A stretch of DNA of 64,000 bases from positions 1,922,001 through 1,986,000 of the forward strand of contig NC_017964.1 of the NCBI RefSeq assembly GCF_000219915.2, in the 5' to 3' direction. The notes below the pieces were generated by a model. It was not told where the DNA came from and ran no database searches. It saw nothing but the letters and a program-made list of their open reading frames with translations. The translations under genes and the position numbers were made by a program. This document shows, one piece after another, positions 11,107 to 19,735 of this stretch. Source of the stretch: Advenella kashmirensis WT001. GTDB lineage: Bacteria; Pseudomonadota; Gammaproteobacteria; Burkholderiales; Burkholderiaceae_B. Position 1 is the stretch's first letter. Each line of letters starts with the position of its first letter.

Positions 11107-12211
11107 TCAAACTCCCTGCTTTAAGCTGGCTTCGATAAACGGGTCAAGATCGCCGTCCAGTACTTTCTGGGTATTGGAGATTTCGACGTTGGTGCGCAGA
11201 TCCTTAATGCGGCTATTGTCCAGCACGTACGAGCGGATCTGATGCCCCCAGCCCACCTCGGTCTTGGCGTCTTCCAGTTTCTGCTGTTCGGCCAGGCGAT
11301 TGCGCATTTCCAGCTCGTACAGTTTGGAGCGCAGCATGGACATGGCTTCGGCGCGGTTGCGATGTTGCGAGCGGTCATTCTGGCACTGTACAACAATGCC
11401 TGTCGGCGTATGGGTAAGCCGCACGGCCGAATCGGTTTTGTTGATGTGCTGACCTCCCGCACCACTGGCGCGGTACGTATCGACCCGCAAGTCCGCTGGA
11501 TTGATTTCAATCTCGATGGAGTCATCGATTTCGGGGTAGACGTAAACACTGGCAAAGGAGGTGTGACGCCCATTGGAAGAATCGAACGGGCTTTTGCGCA
11601 CCAGCCGGTGGACACCGCTTTCCGTGCGCAAGTAGCCGAATGCGTATTCGCCTTCGACCTTGATCGTTGCCGACTTGATACCGGCGACGTCGCCATCAGA
11701 CTCTTCCAGTACTTCTGTCTTGAAGTCCTTGCGTTCGCAATATCTGAGATATTGGCGCAAAAGCATGGAAGCCCAGTCCTGAGCCTCGGTGCCGCCGGCG
11801 CCGGCCTGGATGTCGACAAAGCAATTGAGCGGGTCGGCCGGGTTGGAGAACATACGGCGAAATTCGAAGCCCTCGATGATCTTGCCAAAGCCGTCGGTAT
11901 CTTCTTCGATGGCAAGCAGGGTCGCATCGTCATCGTCGGCACTGGCCAGTTCGAACAGTTCTTGTGTATCGCGGATGTTTTGCTGCAGTTCATCCAGGAC
12001 AAGGACGACATTTTCCAGCGTCTTTTTCTCCCGGCCCAATTCCTGGGCTTTCTCGGGGTCGTTCCAGACGTCTGGATTTTCCAGCTCCAGATTCACTACC
12101 TGCAGTCGTTCCGATTTGGATTCGACGTCAAAGATACCTCCGAAGCGCGTCCTCGCGCTCAGCGTAGTCTTCGAGACGGGCGGCGAGTTGGTTTTGACGT
12201 TCTGCTTCCAT
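11107..12211 (-). CDS. prfB: peptide chain release factor 2 with programmed +1 frameshift
   Basis: RF2 recognises UGA and UAA and triggers peptide release. The first reading frame starts at 12211 and encodes 27 codons ending CGG AGG TAT CTT TGA. Translation must then slip forward one base to read GAC GTC GAA and on to the main frame, giving 367 aa in all. The main part contains the UGA-type recognition region with SPF ([15 protein letters not shown]) and the catalytic GGQ ([18 protein letters not shown]). Unlike the other frame breaks in this window, this one carries every known signal of the natural autoregulatory site. It is expressed with the SDR and lysS downstream. Confidence 0.96.
12125..12140 (-). 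promoter_or_regulatory. prfB programmed +1 frameshift site
   Basis: On the minus strand the sequence is CGGAGGTATCTTTGAC: a Shine-Dalgarno-like AGG a few bases upstream, slippery CTT, then in-frame TGA (12130-12128) followed by C, the weakest termination context. Low RF2 lets the ribosome pause at UGA and slip by one base, so RF2 limits its own synthesis. Confidence 0.95.
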
Positions 12212-12352
12212 GCGTGTTATTCCCTTGCTGAGTAATTTTGCTTAACCCTTTATTTTAACGCACGCGGGCGCTATGGCCGGGCGAATGCTGATATTTGGCC
12301 GCAAAACTTCCCCGGTGCATGGTACGCGCAATGGGAACTGTTACTGCAGCGA

Positions 12353-12499
12353 TCAGCGTGTCGGTTGCTGACCTGACACGTTGCCAAAGGCGCCCCCGAC
12401 CGTGCCAACCACACCGTCGATATGCTGTCCGGGTGTGCCGGTTGTCGTGCAGGCGGTCAAAGCCAGAAGGGTGAGCAAAAGGGCGCTGGTAAATTTCAT
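12353..12499 (-). CDS. small lipoprotein (48 aa)
   Basis: A very short lipoprotein precursor starting at the ATG at 12499: MKFTSALLLTLLALTAC with lipobox LTAC at residues 14-17. A mature peptide of about 32 residues follows, containing DGVVGTVGGAFGNVSG, a glycine-rich stretch like the hydrophobic glycine-zipper tails of small entericidin-like or SmpA-like lipoproteins. It sits between recJ and prfB on the same strand. The function is unknown. A longer reading with upstream residues exists but lacks a sensible signal peptide. Confidence 0.65.
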   Translation of the reverse strand: MKFTSALLLTLLALTACTTTGTPGQHIDGVVGTVGGAFGNVSGQQPTR

Positions 12500-12642
12500 A
12501 AGTATTTTTTGGGCAAATAAAGAGGCAGCGTAACAAATGCCTGAGTGCTTGCCTTGTCGGGACGGTAAACGTTGTAACAAGAATACCCGAAAACCGTCCT
12601 TTTGATAGCGATCGCAATAAATGGCGTGGCGCGGCGGTACTT

Positions 12643-14356
12643 CTAGAAGGCAGCAGGCTCGGCGTGACGCACCATTAGTTGCACATTTACAACGCCGTTC
12701 CAGGCATTAGGGGCAATTTCATAGATAAGATCAGTGTATTCCGGTAGTGCTTCCGCATGATTGAACCAGATCGCATCGTATTGCTGGTTCATGCGTTCCA
12801 GGCGTAATTTGAGGTGTTTTTCCTTGAGCAGGCGCTGGTTGAGCACACGGAACGTGTCCCGGAAAAGCGGCGGCGGGAAACCCGCGCCCCAGACATGCTG
12901 GTGTAACATGCCGGCCACTTCCGCAGTTGTAAAAAGCGGATCGAGCGAGCCGTCAGTCTCGATCAGGGGTTCAAAGCTGTCTTTGCCGCTGATACGGCGT
13001 ACGGCCAGGTCAAAGGCTTCTTCGAATTCGGCAAAAGCCTCTTGCCGTAGTGTCAGGCCGGCGGCCATGGCATGGCCGCCGAATTTAAGAATCATGCCCG
13101 AATGGGTTTTGGACACCAGATCCAGTACATCCCGTAAGTGCACATCCGGTACTGATCTGCCTGAGCCGCGCAGTTCGCCCGGGTCTCCCGGGGCAAAGGC
13201 CAGGGTGGGCTTCCAGAATTTTTCCTTCAGCCGTGAAGCAACGATCCCCACCACGCCTGATGCCAGTCTGGATGAAAGACGCATACAGTGGCGTTGCGGG
13301 CCTTCTCCGGTGCTTCCAGGCTGGCCTGGGCCTGTTCGCTCATATCCTGTTCGATGGTGCGACGTCGATGGTTCATCGTATCCAGTTCGCGAGCCAGCGC
13401 CAGCGCTTCGGCCTCGTCGTCTGTGGTGAGGCAGCGGATGCCTATGCTCATGTCGGCCAGGCGGCCAGCTGCATTGATCCTCGGGCCGATACGAAAACCC
13501 AGGTCCAGTGCCGTCGCATCCCGGTTATCACAACTGGCGACCAGGAACAGGGCCTTGAGGCCGGGCTGCAGTTGATTATTACGGATTTTTTTCAGTCCCT
13601 GCGATACCAGCAGGCGATTATTGGCGTCCAGCCGCACCACATCGGCCACGGTTCCCAGCGCGACCAGGTCAGCCAGGGCGTCAAGCCTGGGGCCTTCTTT
13701 GGCATCCACCCAGCCACGGCGGCGGAACTCCGCGCGCAGCGCCAGCAAGACGTAAAAAATCACGCCAACGCCGGCCAGGTTCTTGGAAGGAAACTGGCAC
13801 TCGGGATGGTTTGGGTTCACAATGGCGATGGCATCGGGCAGCGCATCCGCGGGCAGGTGATGGTCAGTAACCAGCACCTGCATGCCCAGGTCGTTGGCCG
13901 CCTGTACGCCTTCGATGCTGGCAATGCCATTGTCCACCGTGATAAGCATATCCGGCTTGCCGGCATGGTGTCGGCTGGCCAGCTCAACACTGCGGGCGAC
14001 AGGCCATAGCCGGTTTCGAATCGGTTTGGCACCAGAAAATCCACATCGGCGCCAAAGGCGCGCAAACCGCGCAGGGCAACAGCGCACGCGGTGGCGCCAT
14101 CGCAATCGTAATCGGCAATAATCAGCAGTTTTTTGCCGGCGGCGATGGCATCGGCAAGAATGGCTGCAGCTTTGTCGGCCTGATTGAGTTCAGACGGGTT
14201 GATCAGGTCGGCCCAGGACAGGCGCGTTTGTTCGGACGTGGCCACGCCGCGCGCGGCCCACAGGCGGGCCAGCAGTGTGTGAATGCCGCTTTCCTGCAGT
14301 TGTTTTTCGTAGTCCGGGTTGACCGAACGGGCTGTGATTTTTACTGAGACCACCAT
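12643..14356 (-). CDS. recJ: single-stranded-DNA-specific exonuclease RecJ, two frameshifts
   Basis: RecJ degrades single-stranded DNA 5' to 3' in recombination and mismatch repair. DHH-family motifs are visible: IADYDCDGATACAVALRGL (motif I), LITVDNGIAS, VTDHHLPADALPDA (DHH), and VNPNHPECQFPSKNLAGVGV. Later come RIGPRINAAGRL and the DHHA1-type GSGRSVPDVHLRDVL ... FGGHAMAAGL. The frame breaks at about 13993 (after GYGLSPAV) and about 13257 (after FHPDWHQ, restoring GVVGIVASRLKEKF). Each needs one added base, and the total is then 571 aa, typical of RecJ. The start at 14356 overlaps the end of the rpfE-like gene by 16 bases. Confidence 0.93.
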
Positions 14357-15309
14357 TGCTTCCATTGCTTGCGTTGACCGGGCAGCCACTTGAGCAGCGC
14401 CGGCGTAGGTTCCAGGGTGAGTGTGACCCATCGGTCGTCGCCGGTCAGGATCAGGCTGACTGGCATGGTAACAGGGTTGCCGCCCGAGTGGGTTTTAAGG
14501 GCTGTCGCCAGTTCACGCGTCAGTGTCTGTTCCACCGCCGGCAACAGCGCCAGCCAGTGACCCCATTGACGCTGGCGATGGGCCGCTTCCAGGTCGGGTA
14601 TCACGATCGGCATTGCTGTTGATGGCGCAGTCAATTGTGCCGCTGCGGCGCCGCCAAACAGCCAGCCGCCATTGATTAGCGGCATTTTCCTGTCGCGTCG
14701 CGCTTCATTCACGGGGTGATGATGCCATGCAATCTGCAGTTCACTAAGCAGGCGACGCAAGGGTTTGAAAGCATCCTCCTGAGGCCAGACATGTGCCAGA
14801 TCGGCGCTGGCAATCAGCGTCGGGCTGCGTGACGGCAAACTGAAACCATCTGGTACGGCAACGGTCCAGCCCTGCCGGGTGTGGCCGGTCAGCGTAAATG
14901 GGGTATCTGTAAAAATGTCCGCCGCGCTTTCATAAAGCGCCACGCTTTCCTGCTCGGTCACTGCAATGTCGCTGGCGGTAAGCATGTGTGCACCGCTGTT
15001 GCTCAGGCCAAAGTGCGCCAGTTGAAACAGCCAGACGGGCTCAGTATTTTGTGCTACTGGCACCAAAATGGGTGCCAGGGCGGCGCAGGGCGCCTGATCA
15101 GGCATGGGCGCAAAATGATAACGCTGCACCAACCAGGCTTCGTAAGGGGTGCAGCCGGTCTGGTCCGGGTCGGCCGGGTGAATATGCGGGGTGGCGTATT
15201 CGAACAGGCGTCGCAGCAGCGTTGCTGTTTTTTCCAAATGGACGGCGGTTTCGCCTGCCACCGAAAGCGGGGGAAGCGCCCCGGGAATGATCAGTTCCAT
15301 GCTGGACAT
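14341..15309 (-). CDS. RpfE-like conserved protein (phosphoglycerate-mutase-like annotation)
   Basis: A 322-aa protein (or 319 aa from the second ATG at 15300) of a family found next to recJ in beta- and gammaproteobacteria and called RpfE in Xanthomonas; databases often label it cofactor-independent phosphoglycerate mutase-like. Recognisable conserved stretches are LIIPGALPPL at the N-terminus and PLINGGWLFGGAA in the middle. There is no signal peptide or membrane segment, so it is probably cytosolic. The function is not established. The order rpfE-recJ-prfB-lysS resembles the Xanthomonas rpf region, but the signal synthase and sensor genes rpfF, rpfC and rpfG are absent here. Confidence 0.7.
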   Translation of the reverse strand: MSSMELIIPGALPPLSVAGETAVHLEKTATLLRRLFEYATPHIHPADPDQTGCTPYEAWLVQRYHFAPMPDQAPCAALAPILVPVAQNTEPVWLFQLAHFGLSNSGAHMLTASDIAVTEQESVALYESAADIFTDTPFTLTGHTRQGWTVAVPDGFSLPSRSPTLIASADLAHVWPQEDAFKPLRRLLSELQIAWHHHPVNEARRDRKMPLINGGWLFGGAAAAQLTAPSTAMPIVIPDLEAAHRQRQWGHWLALLPAVEQTLTRELATALKTHSGGNPVTMPVSLILTGDDRWVTLTLEPTPALLKWLPGQRKQWKQWWSQ

Positions 15310-15745
15310 GCATACATAATGAAAATCCTGATTCTATGCAGCGCCAGGAATTCTGGCTTTTTGAGAAAGGGTGAAAATAAAATAGCTTGGAACATGGATT
15401 TGTATGAGGCGCCGTTCATTGCCAGTGCATCGCGTCCCGCTACGGGGTTTGTTTGCAGGGCACTCAGACGGCTTCAATTTAAGTGACCAATCGGGGAATT
15501 ATAACGGCTAAGTCGCGGCAGTAAACGTATCTGGGCCAGAACGGGGATGGGCTTATTCCTGGATACAGCTTATAGCCGGTGTTGTGTTTTGGCAGTAAAC
15601 AACAGCGTGGTCTACGGGCAACGGTAGCGCTGTCACAAAAAATCTAGCCAGGCTCCGGACGACTAAGGGAAAGACGACTTAACAGTAAGGGTCGGTCGGG
15701 CGGGTAAGATAAGGGAGGTCAGATGGATCAGTCAGGATTGTGTGG
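15310..15745. other. 436-base intergenic region, no gene recognised
   Basis: This stretch separates the rpfE-like gene from the first orphan accessory gene. A 55-codon frame starting ATGAAAATCCTG at 15319 on the plus strand has no recognisable features and I do not call it. I see no tRNA, repeat or terminator. Confidence 0.5.
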
Positions 15746-16141
15746 TCATTTTCCTGGACGCATCAACGCATCCTGCGTGTGCTTGATATCCTGAATGATG
15801 CTCTCTTCGATCAACCCGGCGTCTGAAGTGATGTTAACGCTGTATCCGTCGCCAACTGTTACCCATTTTCTGCGTTTACCGCCTGGCCCCGCCATTTTGC
15901 AAGATACCTTGAAATTGTACTGGCTTTGCGCCGGAAGGCGGCTCTTGCTCTCATCCACTTCGTAGTAGCTGGTGACATTTATCCTGAGGTCTTTCTGGTC
16001 AACCTGGGTATCACGACAGATACGTTCCCGGGAAATCAGTTTCCAGATCTGTTCTTCAGTATTGTGTTTCGGGCGGAAAAAATAATGAAAAATGAGGAAT
16101 GCAGCTATACCTGCAATAATTAATACGCTATCAATACTCAT
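15746..16141 (-). CDS. hypothetical membrane-anchored protein
   Basis: A 131-aa protein with one N-terminal transmembrane segment (about residues 5-22, VLIIAGIAAFLIFHYFF) followed by a soluble region of about 105 residues. The soluble part is rich in beta-prone sequence (LRINVTSYYEVDESKS, YNFKVSCKMAGPGGKRRKWV, YSVNITSD) and has a helical tail. It could be a small secretion- or envelope-associated protein with its domain in the periplasm. I do not recognise the family. It is the first gene of the accessory stretch and has repeated TTAGGTAAGG elements upstream. Confidence 0.6.
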   Translation of the reverse strand: MSIDSVLIIAGIAAFLIFHYFFRPKHNTEEQIWKLISRERICRDTQVDQKDLRINVTSYYEVDESKSRLPAQSQYNFKVSCKMAGPGGKRRKWVTVGDGYSVNITSDAGLIEESIIQDIKHTQDALMRPGK

Positions 16142-16154
16142 TGGTTATCCTCAT

Positions 16155-16201
16155 TTAGGTAAGGGTAGGATCTTACCTATCATTTGCCCACTTAGGTAAG
16201 G
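16155..16201. repeat. direct TTAGGTAAGG repeats with an inverted copy between them
   Basis: TTAGGTAAGG occurs at 16155-16164 and again at 16192-16201, 37 bases apart. TCTTACCT, the inverted form of the core, lies between at 16171-16178. The element lies 14 bases upstream of the minus-strand gene starting at 16141 and about 105 bases before the plus-strand gene at 16306, so a shared operator is plausible. Confidence 0.55.
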
Positions 16202-16305
16202 TATTGGTCTTTTATGACGAACCGTTTTTGCATTTTCAGGGTTTATGGCATTGATCAGGCCTCATAGGGGCATAATGGTTAGCCAACCATCAAAATGGAT
16301 ACGAC

Positions 16306-16620
16306 ATGAACAGAAAAGCCATACAAATCTCAACCTCACCGTTAAACGCCGGTGGCGTCGTGTTAATCACTGTGGCCAATGATGGTTCCATCTGGCAATC
16401 GAACAGGCAAAACATGTCGTCATCCAGTGATAAATGGTCTGAATGGACACGACTGCCCGATCTGCCTCAAGGCGATGTCGACGATGCGTCAAAGTCGGGG
16501 GATGACGTCCAGGCCCAAGTATCGGTTCCTTGCCATTGCGTCGAAGTTTTCGTCAGTTGCAGCAACGTGCGCAGGCCGGTTTGCCTGGTACCTTGTTGCA
16601 CTGCCATGTCAGGCGAATGA
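16306..16620 (+). CDS. hypothetical protein, possible beta-propeller fragment
   Basis: A 104-aa reading frame. Its first 50 residues contain GGVVLITVANDGSIWQSN and KWSEWTRLPDLPQG, which resemble one blade of bacterial tectonin/tachylectin-like or sialidase-like propellers (a W..W-type strand with DGSIW). The second half is cysteine-rich and unlike a fold, which suggests either a fragment or another frame error after about 16490. No signal peptide is seen. Function unknown and the gene call is tentative. Confidence 0.4.
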   Translation: MNRKAIQISTSPLNAGGVVLITVANDGSIWQSNRQNMSSSSDKWSEWTRLPDLPQGDVDDASKSGDDVQAQVSVPCHCVEVFVSCSNVRRPVCLVPCCTAMSGE

Positions 16621-16804
16621 GTAATCGTATTTTGATAGCCTACGCATTATGTGATAGGGGGATAGGGTCGGCTATATGGCGCTTTGTCTGTCTTTATGAC
16701 GCTCAATGTCATTTGTCATGAGCGTAAAAAAAAGCGCAGGCAAGTGCCCACAAGAGCGGACAGGAACACTAATCCGGCACGTGAAGCGGGTATTTTTCAT
16801 AGCA

Positions 16805-17137
16805 TCAGTCCACAATAAACAGTTTAACGCCGGTACGGGTGAATGACCGGTGGGCCGCATCGCCAAAATCGGAGACCTGATAGCTCATGCCTGCAGTGAG
16901 CATGAATGTGCGACCATCTTTCAGTTGTGATTCCAGCTCGCCTTCCAGCACATACAGAATATGCCCGCGATCGCACCAATGATCGGCCAGATAACCCGGG
17001 GAATATTCGACTACGCGTACACGAATGTCGCCGATATTGAGTGTGCGCCATAATGCCTGGCCTTGCTCGCCCGGATGTTCGGTAGCTGGTAATTTTTCCC
17101 AATCGGTAACGGTAAAGGCCAGGGCAGGTATCTTCAA
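16805..17137 (-). CDS. cupin-fold protein with DHWC-type motif
   Basis: A 110-aa single-domain cupin. The motif ADHWCDRGHILYVLEGELE supplies histidine ligands, and the second cupin half is SYQVSDFGDAAHRSF. It matches the small family known as DHCW-motif cupin-fold proteins, whose function is not known. Metal binding is expected for the family. It is flanked by unrelated orphan genes in the accessory stretch and shows no operon. Confidence 0.75.
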   Translation of the reverse strand: MKIPALAFTVTDWEKLPATEHPGEQGQALWRTLNIGDIRVRVVEYSPGYLADHWCDRGHILYVLEGELESQLKDGRTFMLTAGMSYQVSDFGDAAHRSFTRTGVKLFIVD

Positions 17138-17398
17138 AGTAAACCTTTGCGCAAATTAATTGTCCGGTTGCAATTATAGCGCGGCCACTGCATTTATTAT
17201 CAAACAGATATGAACCAGGATAGCGCCTATGACAATCGTCATGGCGCCATTTTTTCGCCATGCTTCAGGCAAACCCGAGTGTTCCGCCATTTCCCGCTGA
17301 ACCAAGCCGTTACAGGGATATACGTCACACGGGGCTATAGACCGTGCTGCAGCTCATGCTCCGAGAGCAGACCCAGTGTCTGCACATACCCGAAAATG

Positions 17399-17608
17399 CT
17401 AATGGAAATACTGATTGGCAACGTAACGCCGTATCCGCGACATATTCAGAAAATCAATATCCTGCCGGTGCCGCTGCTTTTCTACCAGTGTAATAAATTG
17501 TTCGGCTTCCTCGTTGCGCAACTCACGGCTTTCACCATTTTGATAATGAAACTTGACACCGGGCTGACCGTATTCATAAAGTACACTTACAGACTTGATG
17601 TGATTCAT
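17399..17608 (-). CDS. small hypothetical protein (69 aa)
   Basis: A 69-aa frame starting MNHIKSVSVLYEYG with a good AGGTTTC-type site before the ATG. Two short beta strands (SVSVLYEYG, VKFHYQNGES) are followed by a charged helix (NEEAEQFITLVEKQRHRQD). It has no signal peptide. It is not recognised, but the even amino-acid composition favours a real gene. Confidence 0.45.
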   Translation of the reverse strand: MNHIKSVSVLYEYGQPGVKFHYQNGESRELRNEEAEQFITLVEKQRHRQDIDFLNMSRIRRYVANQYFH

Positions 17609-18052
17609 AGAAACCTCCAGATGAACTGATATAAGCGAGGCGGTGCATTGTTGATTTTGGTCGCCCTCACTTATATGGGATCACCCATGACATTTATATG
17701 AGGTCGCGGCTGGAATAATCAAGATCAGCGATCTGCCTGGGTTTTCGTTTCCTGATATTTAACATTGCAAAGTCTGACGTTTCGTTTTCAGCAATTGATA
17801 GAAAAATGACTGGTAACTAATCACAAACGAAATAGACACTGCAACCCAGGTGAGCACACCTGGTGTATTACCTCTCACCGCTCTTGTGTACAAATGTAAT
17901 AATTGTCACCCTCATGCAATATCAGTATATGGGCATAGTCGCGTCAATATAATCGGCATATTGGTGACGGCAAGGCCTTGCCGCTAGCCTTTCATGCTGG
18001 AAATATCCCGATACCCTGATCCGCCACACTGACCAACGAGGACTACAATCAG
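17609..18052. other. 444-base intergenic region with two palindromes
   Basis: No gene is seen. The region is AT-rich with CCAGGTG/CACCTGG (17846-17863, loop AGCA) and a 16-bp loop-free palindrome CGGCAAGGCCTTGCCG (17968-17983), which lies 69 bases before the secreted-protein gene at 18053. These look like protein-binding sites rather than terminators. Confidence 0.5.
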
Positions 18053-18532
18053 ATGAAATTTCGCACTACCGTCACTTCGCTGTCGTTGCTTATTGCAGCT
18101 ACACTTCCTATTTCTTCTTTTTCACAGACTGCACCGGACGCCAAGCAAAGTTCTTTGGCAAGCGGTCTGGTGGCCGATGGGGGCATCTCGGCAGAGCTGA
18201 CTTCGGTCGTAAAAACGGGTAATCGCGTGACGATCAAAGTGCGTTTCATGGAAACGGGTCCGGAAATCAACAAGATCAGTGTCTTGTATTCGCGTCTGGA
18301 TAAAGCGGCGTACGAAAACGATTTTTATCTTCTGGCCGGAGATAAAAAGTATCTTTTATTGAAAGATTCCGCAGGCAAGCCACTGGCGCCGGAAAAACTG
18401 ATGTTGGCCGGTAAGGGGAAGTTGCGCGGCATCTGGTACGGCACCTTTCCTGCACCGCCAGCGGGCGAGAGCCTGATGTTATTTCTGCCGAATATCGAGC
18501 CGCTCGGCCCGTTCTCCGTTACGGGTGAATGA
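18053..18532 (+). CDS. secreted hypothetical protein
   Basis: A 159-aa precursor with a clear signal peptide (MKFRTTVTSLSLLIAATLPI, cleavage probably near FSQTAPD). The mature part is beta-rich: TSVVKTGNRVTIKVRFMETG, KYLLLKDSAGKPLAPEKLM and GIWYGTFPAPPAGESLMLFL, ending LGPFSVTGE. This pattern fits an Ig-like or beta-sandwich periplasmic domain, but I recognise no family. It is immediately followed (4 bases) by an OmpA-like gene, so the two are probably an envelope pair made together. Confidence 0.72.
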   Translation: MKFRTTVTSLSLLIAATLPISSFSQTAPDAKQSSLASGLVADGGISAELTSVVKTGNRVTIKVRFMETGPEINKISVLYSRLDKAAYENDFYLLAGDKKYLLLKDSAGKPLAPEKLMLAGKGKLRGIWYGTFPAPPAGESLMLFLPNIEPLGPFSVTGE

Positions 18533-18536
18533 GCCA

Positions 18537-19164
18537 ATGCAGCGCGGCTATCTTATCCGAATGGCGCGGCTATCCTGGATGCTGATGGCGCTGGAGACTG
18601 TCAGGCCTGGCGAACGCACAAAACGATTATGACCCAGACCAGTACATATTGGATCTGGTGCCTCAGATACTGGATCTGCAGGCCACTTCCTCTGACTTGC
18701 AGGATGCTTCGTCTGATTTGAATGCAGTAACCAGCGACTTGTCCGAAAACGCGAGAAAATTAATTGAAGAAAACGGCCGCATTTCCGTGCGCAAGGCCGA
18801 TGGTGGCACTATTCTGTCTGTTGCCAGCGATATTCTGTTTGCGTTCGATAGCGCGAATTTGACCCCGAAGGCGCAGGCAACACTGAAGGATATCAGCACC
18901 ATCATCAATGATAGTCAGGTAAAAGGAGTCAAAGTGGTCGGGCATACCGATGCCAGGGGAACTGATGCCTACAATCGAAAATTGTCCAGGGCGCGCGCTC
19001 AATCAGTGGCGGCGTTTCTTGTCCGGGAAGGGGTGGCGCAATCACGAATCAGCGCGCTGGGGCGCGGAGAAGCCGAGCCCGTCGCCGAAAACGAAATTAA
19101 CGGCAAGGATAACCCATCAGGGCGTGCGAAAAACCGGCGGGTTGAATTCGTTCTTCCCAAGTAG
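18537..19164 (+). CDS. OmpA-family peptidoglycan-binding protein with heptad-repeat stalk; frame break in signal peptide
   Basis: The C-terminal 120 residues are an OmpA domain: ILFAFDSANLTPKAQATL, GHTDARGTDAYNRKLS RARAQSVAAFL (peptidoglycan-binding Asp and Arg) and RAKNRRVEFVLPK. Before it stands a heptad repeat, SSDLQDA-SSDLNAV-TSDLSEN-ARKLIEE, a likely coiled coil. The frame extends upstream through LSGLANAQNDYDPD, a signal-peptide end, but meets a stop. The ATG at 18537 is in another frame, so the join at about 18595 needs one base fewer or two more. This direction differs from all other breaks here. It is probably an exported, cell-wall-anchored protein co-expressed with the preceding gene. 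Confidence 0.78.
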
Positions 19165-19735
19165 GTGCACTCAGCCCAGGATGCACGTCATATCGGTTAT
19201 TTTTTGAACATCTATCGCCGGATATTCATCTATTTTTGTATGAATCGCGCTGAGCGTGCTGTGGGTGTGCCAATCGGATAACACGCCATATACGCTGTTT
19301 GTGTTGCCGCGTTCACGTGACAGCGGTCGGGATGGCGTGTTCTTTTTCACGATATTTCATTGGCCATTGCCCGGCCTGTGTCGGAGGATACCATTTTTCC
19401 GAAGGTGCCGGCTCCAGGTAATGGGCGCGTCGTGGACACTGTAGTCGGCACTGCCGGGGGCAGAATCTGTAGTGCAGGCAAATGGGTATTGGTATTGGCA
19501 CTGCAAATTGAAGGGAACAAAATCGACTGAAATACAATCTTATGGTGGAGTCTGGGCTTGCCTGTCAGCCATAGGGGTTTTCAGATATCATCGGGGGCTT
19601 GATTCCTGTCTGCTGCACTCGCCGATTACGGTCGGGTTTGCCGGTTATCCGGTAAGCGCATGATAGATAAATGAAATTTTCTTTTAATTTTGTTGTTCCA
19701 TGCTGGAATGCTAATCTTTGTAAAGAACAATATAC
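19165..19735. other. 571-base intergenic region, no gene recognised
   Basis: The gap lies between the OmpA-like gene and lolC. Short frames exist on both strands but show no start signals or domain features. The last 60 bases before lolC are AT-rich and should contain its promoter. No tRNA or convincing hairpin is seen. Confidence 0.5.

Noticed and set aside
12128..12130. In-frame TGA in prfB as another sequencing error
   Set aside because: The AGG element, slippery CTT, TGA and following C are the natural programmed frameshift site, so it is real.
11242..12231. 329-aa plus-strand frame opposite prfB
   Set aside because: It is fully antisense to RF2, whose GGQ motif and frameshift site prove the coding strand.
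15319..15486. Short plus-strand frame starting MKILILCSARNSG
   Set aside because: Only 55 codons, no ribosome-binding site and no recognisable sequence; it lies in a variable gap.
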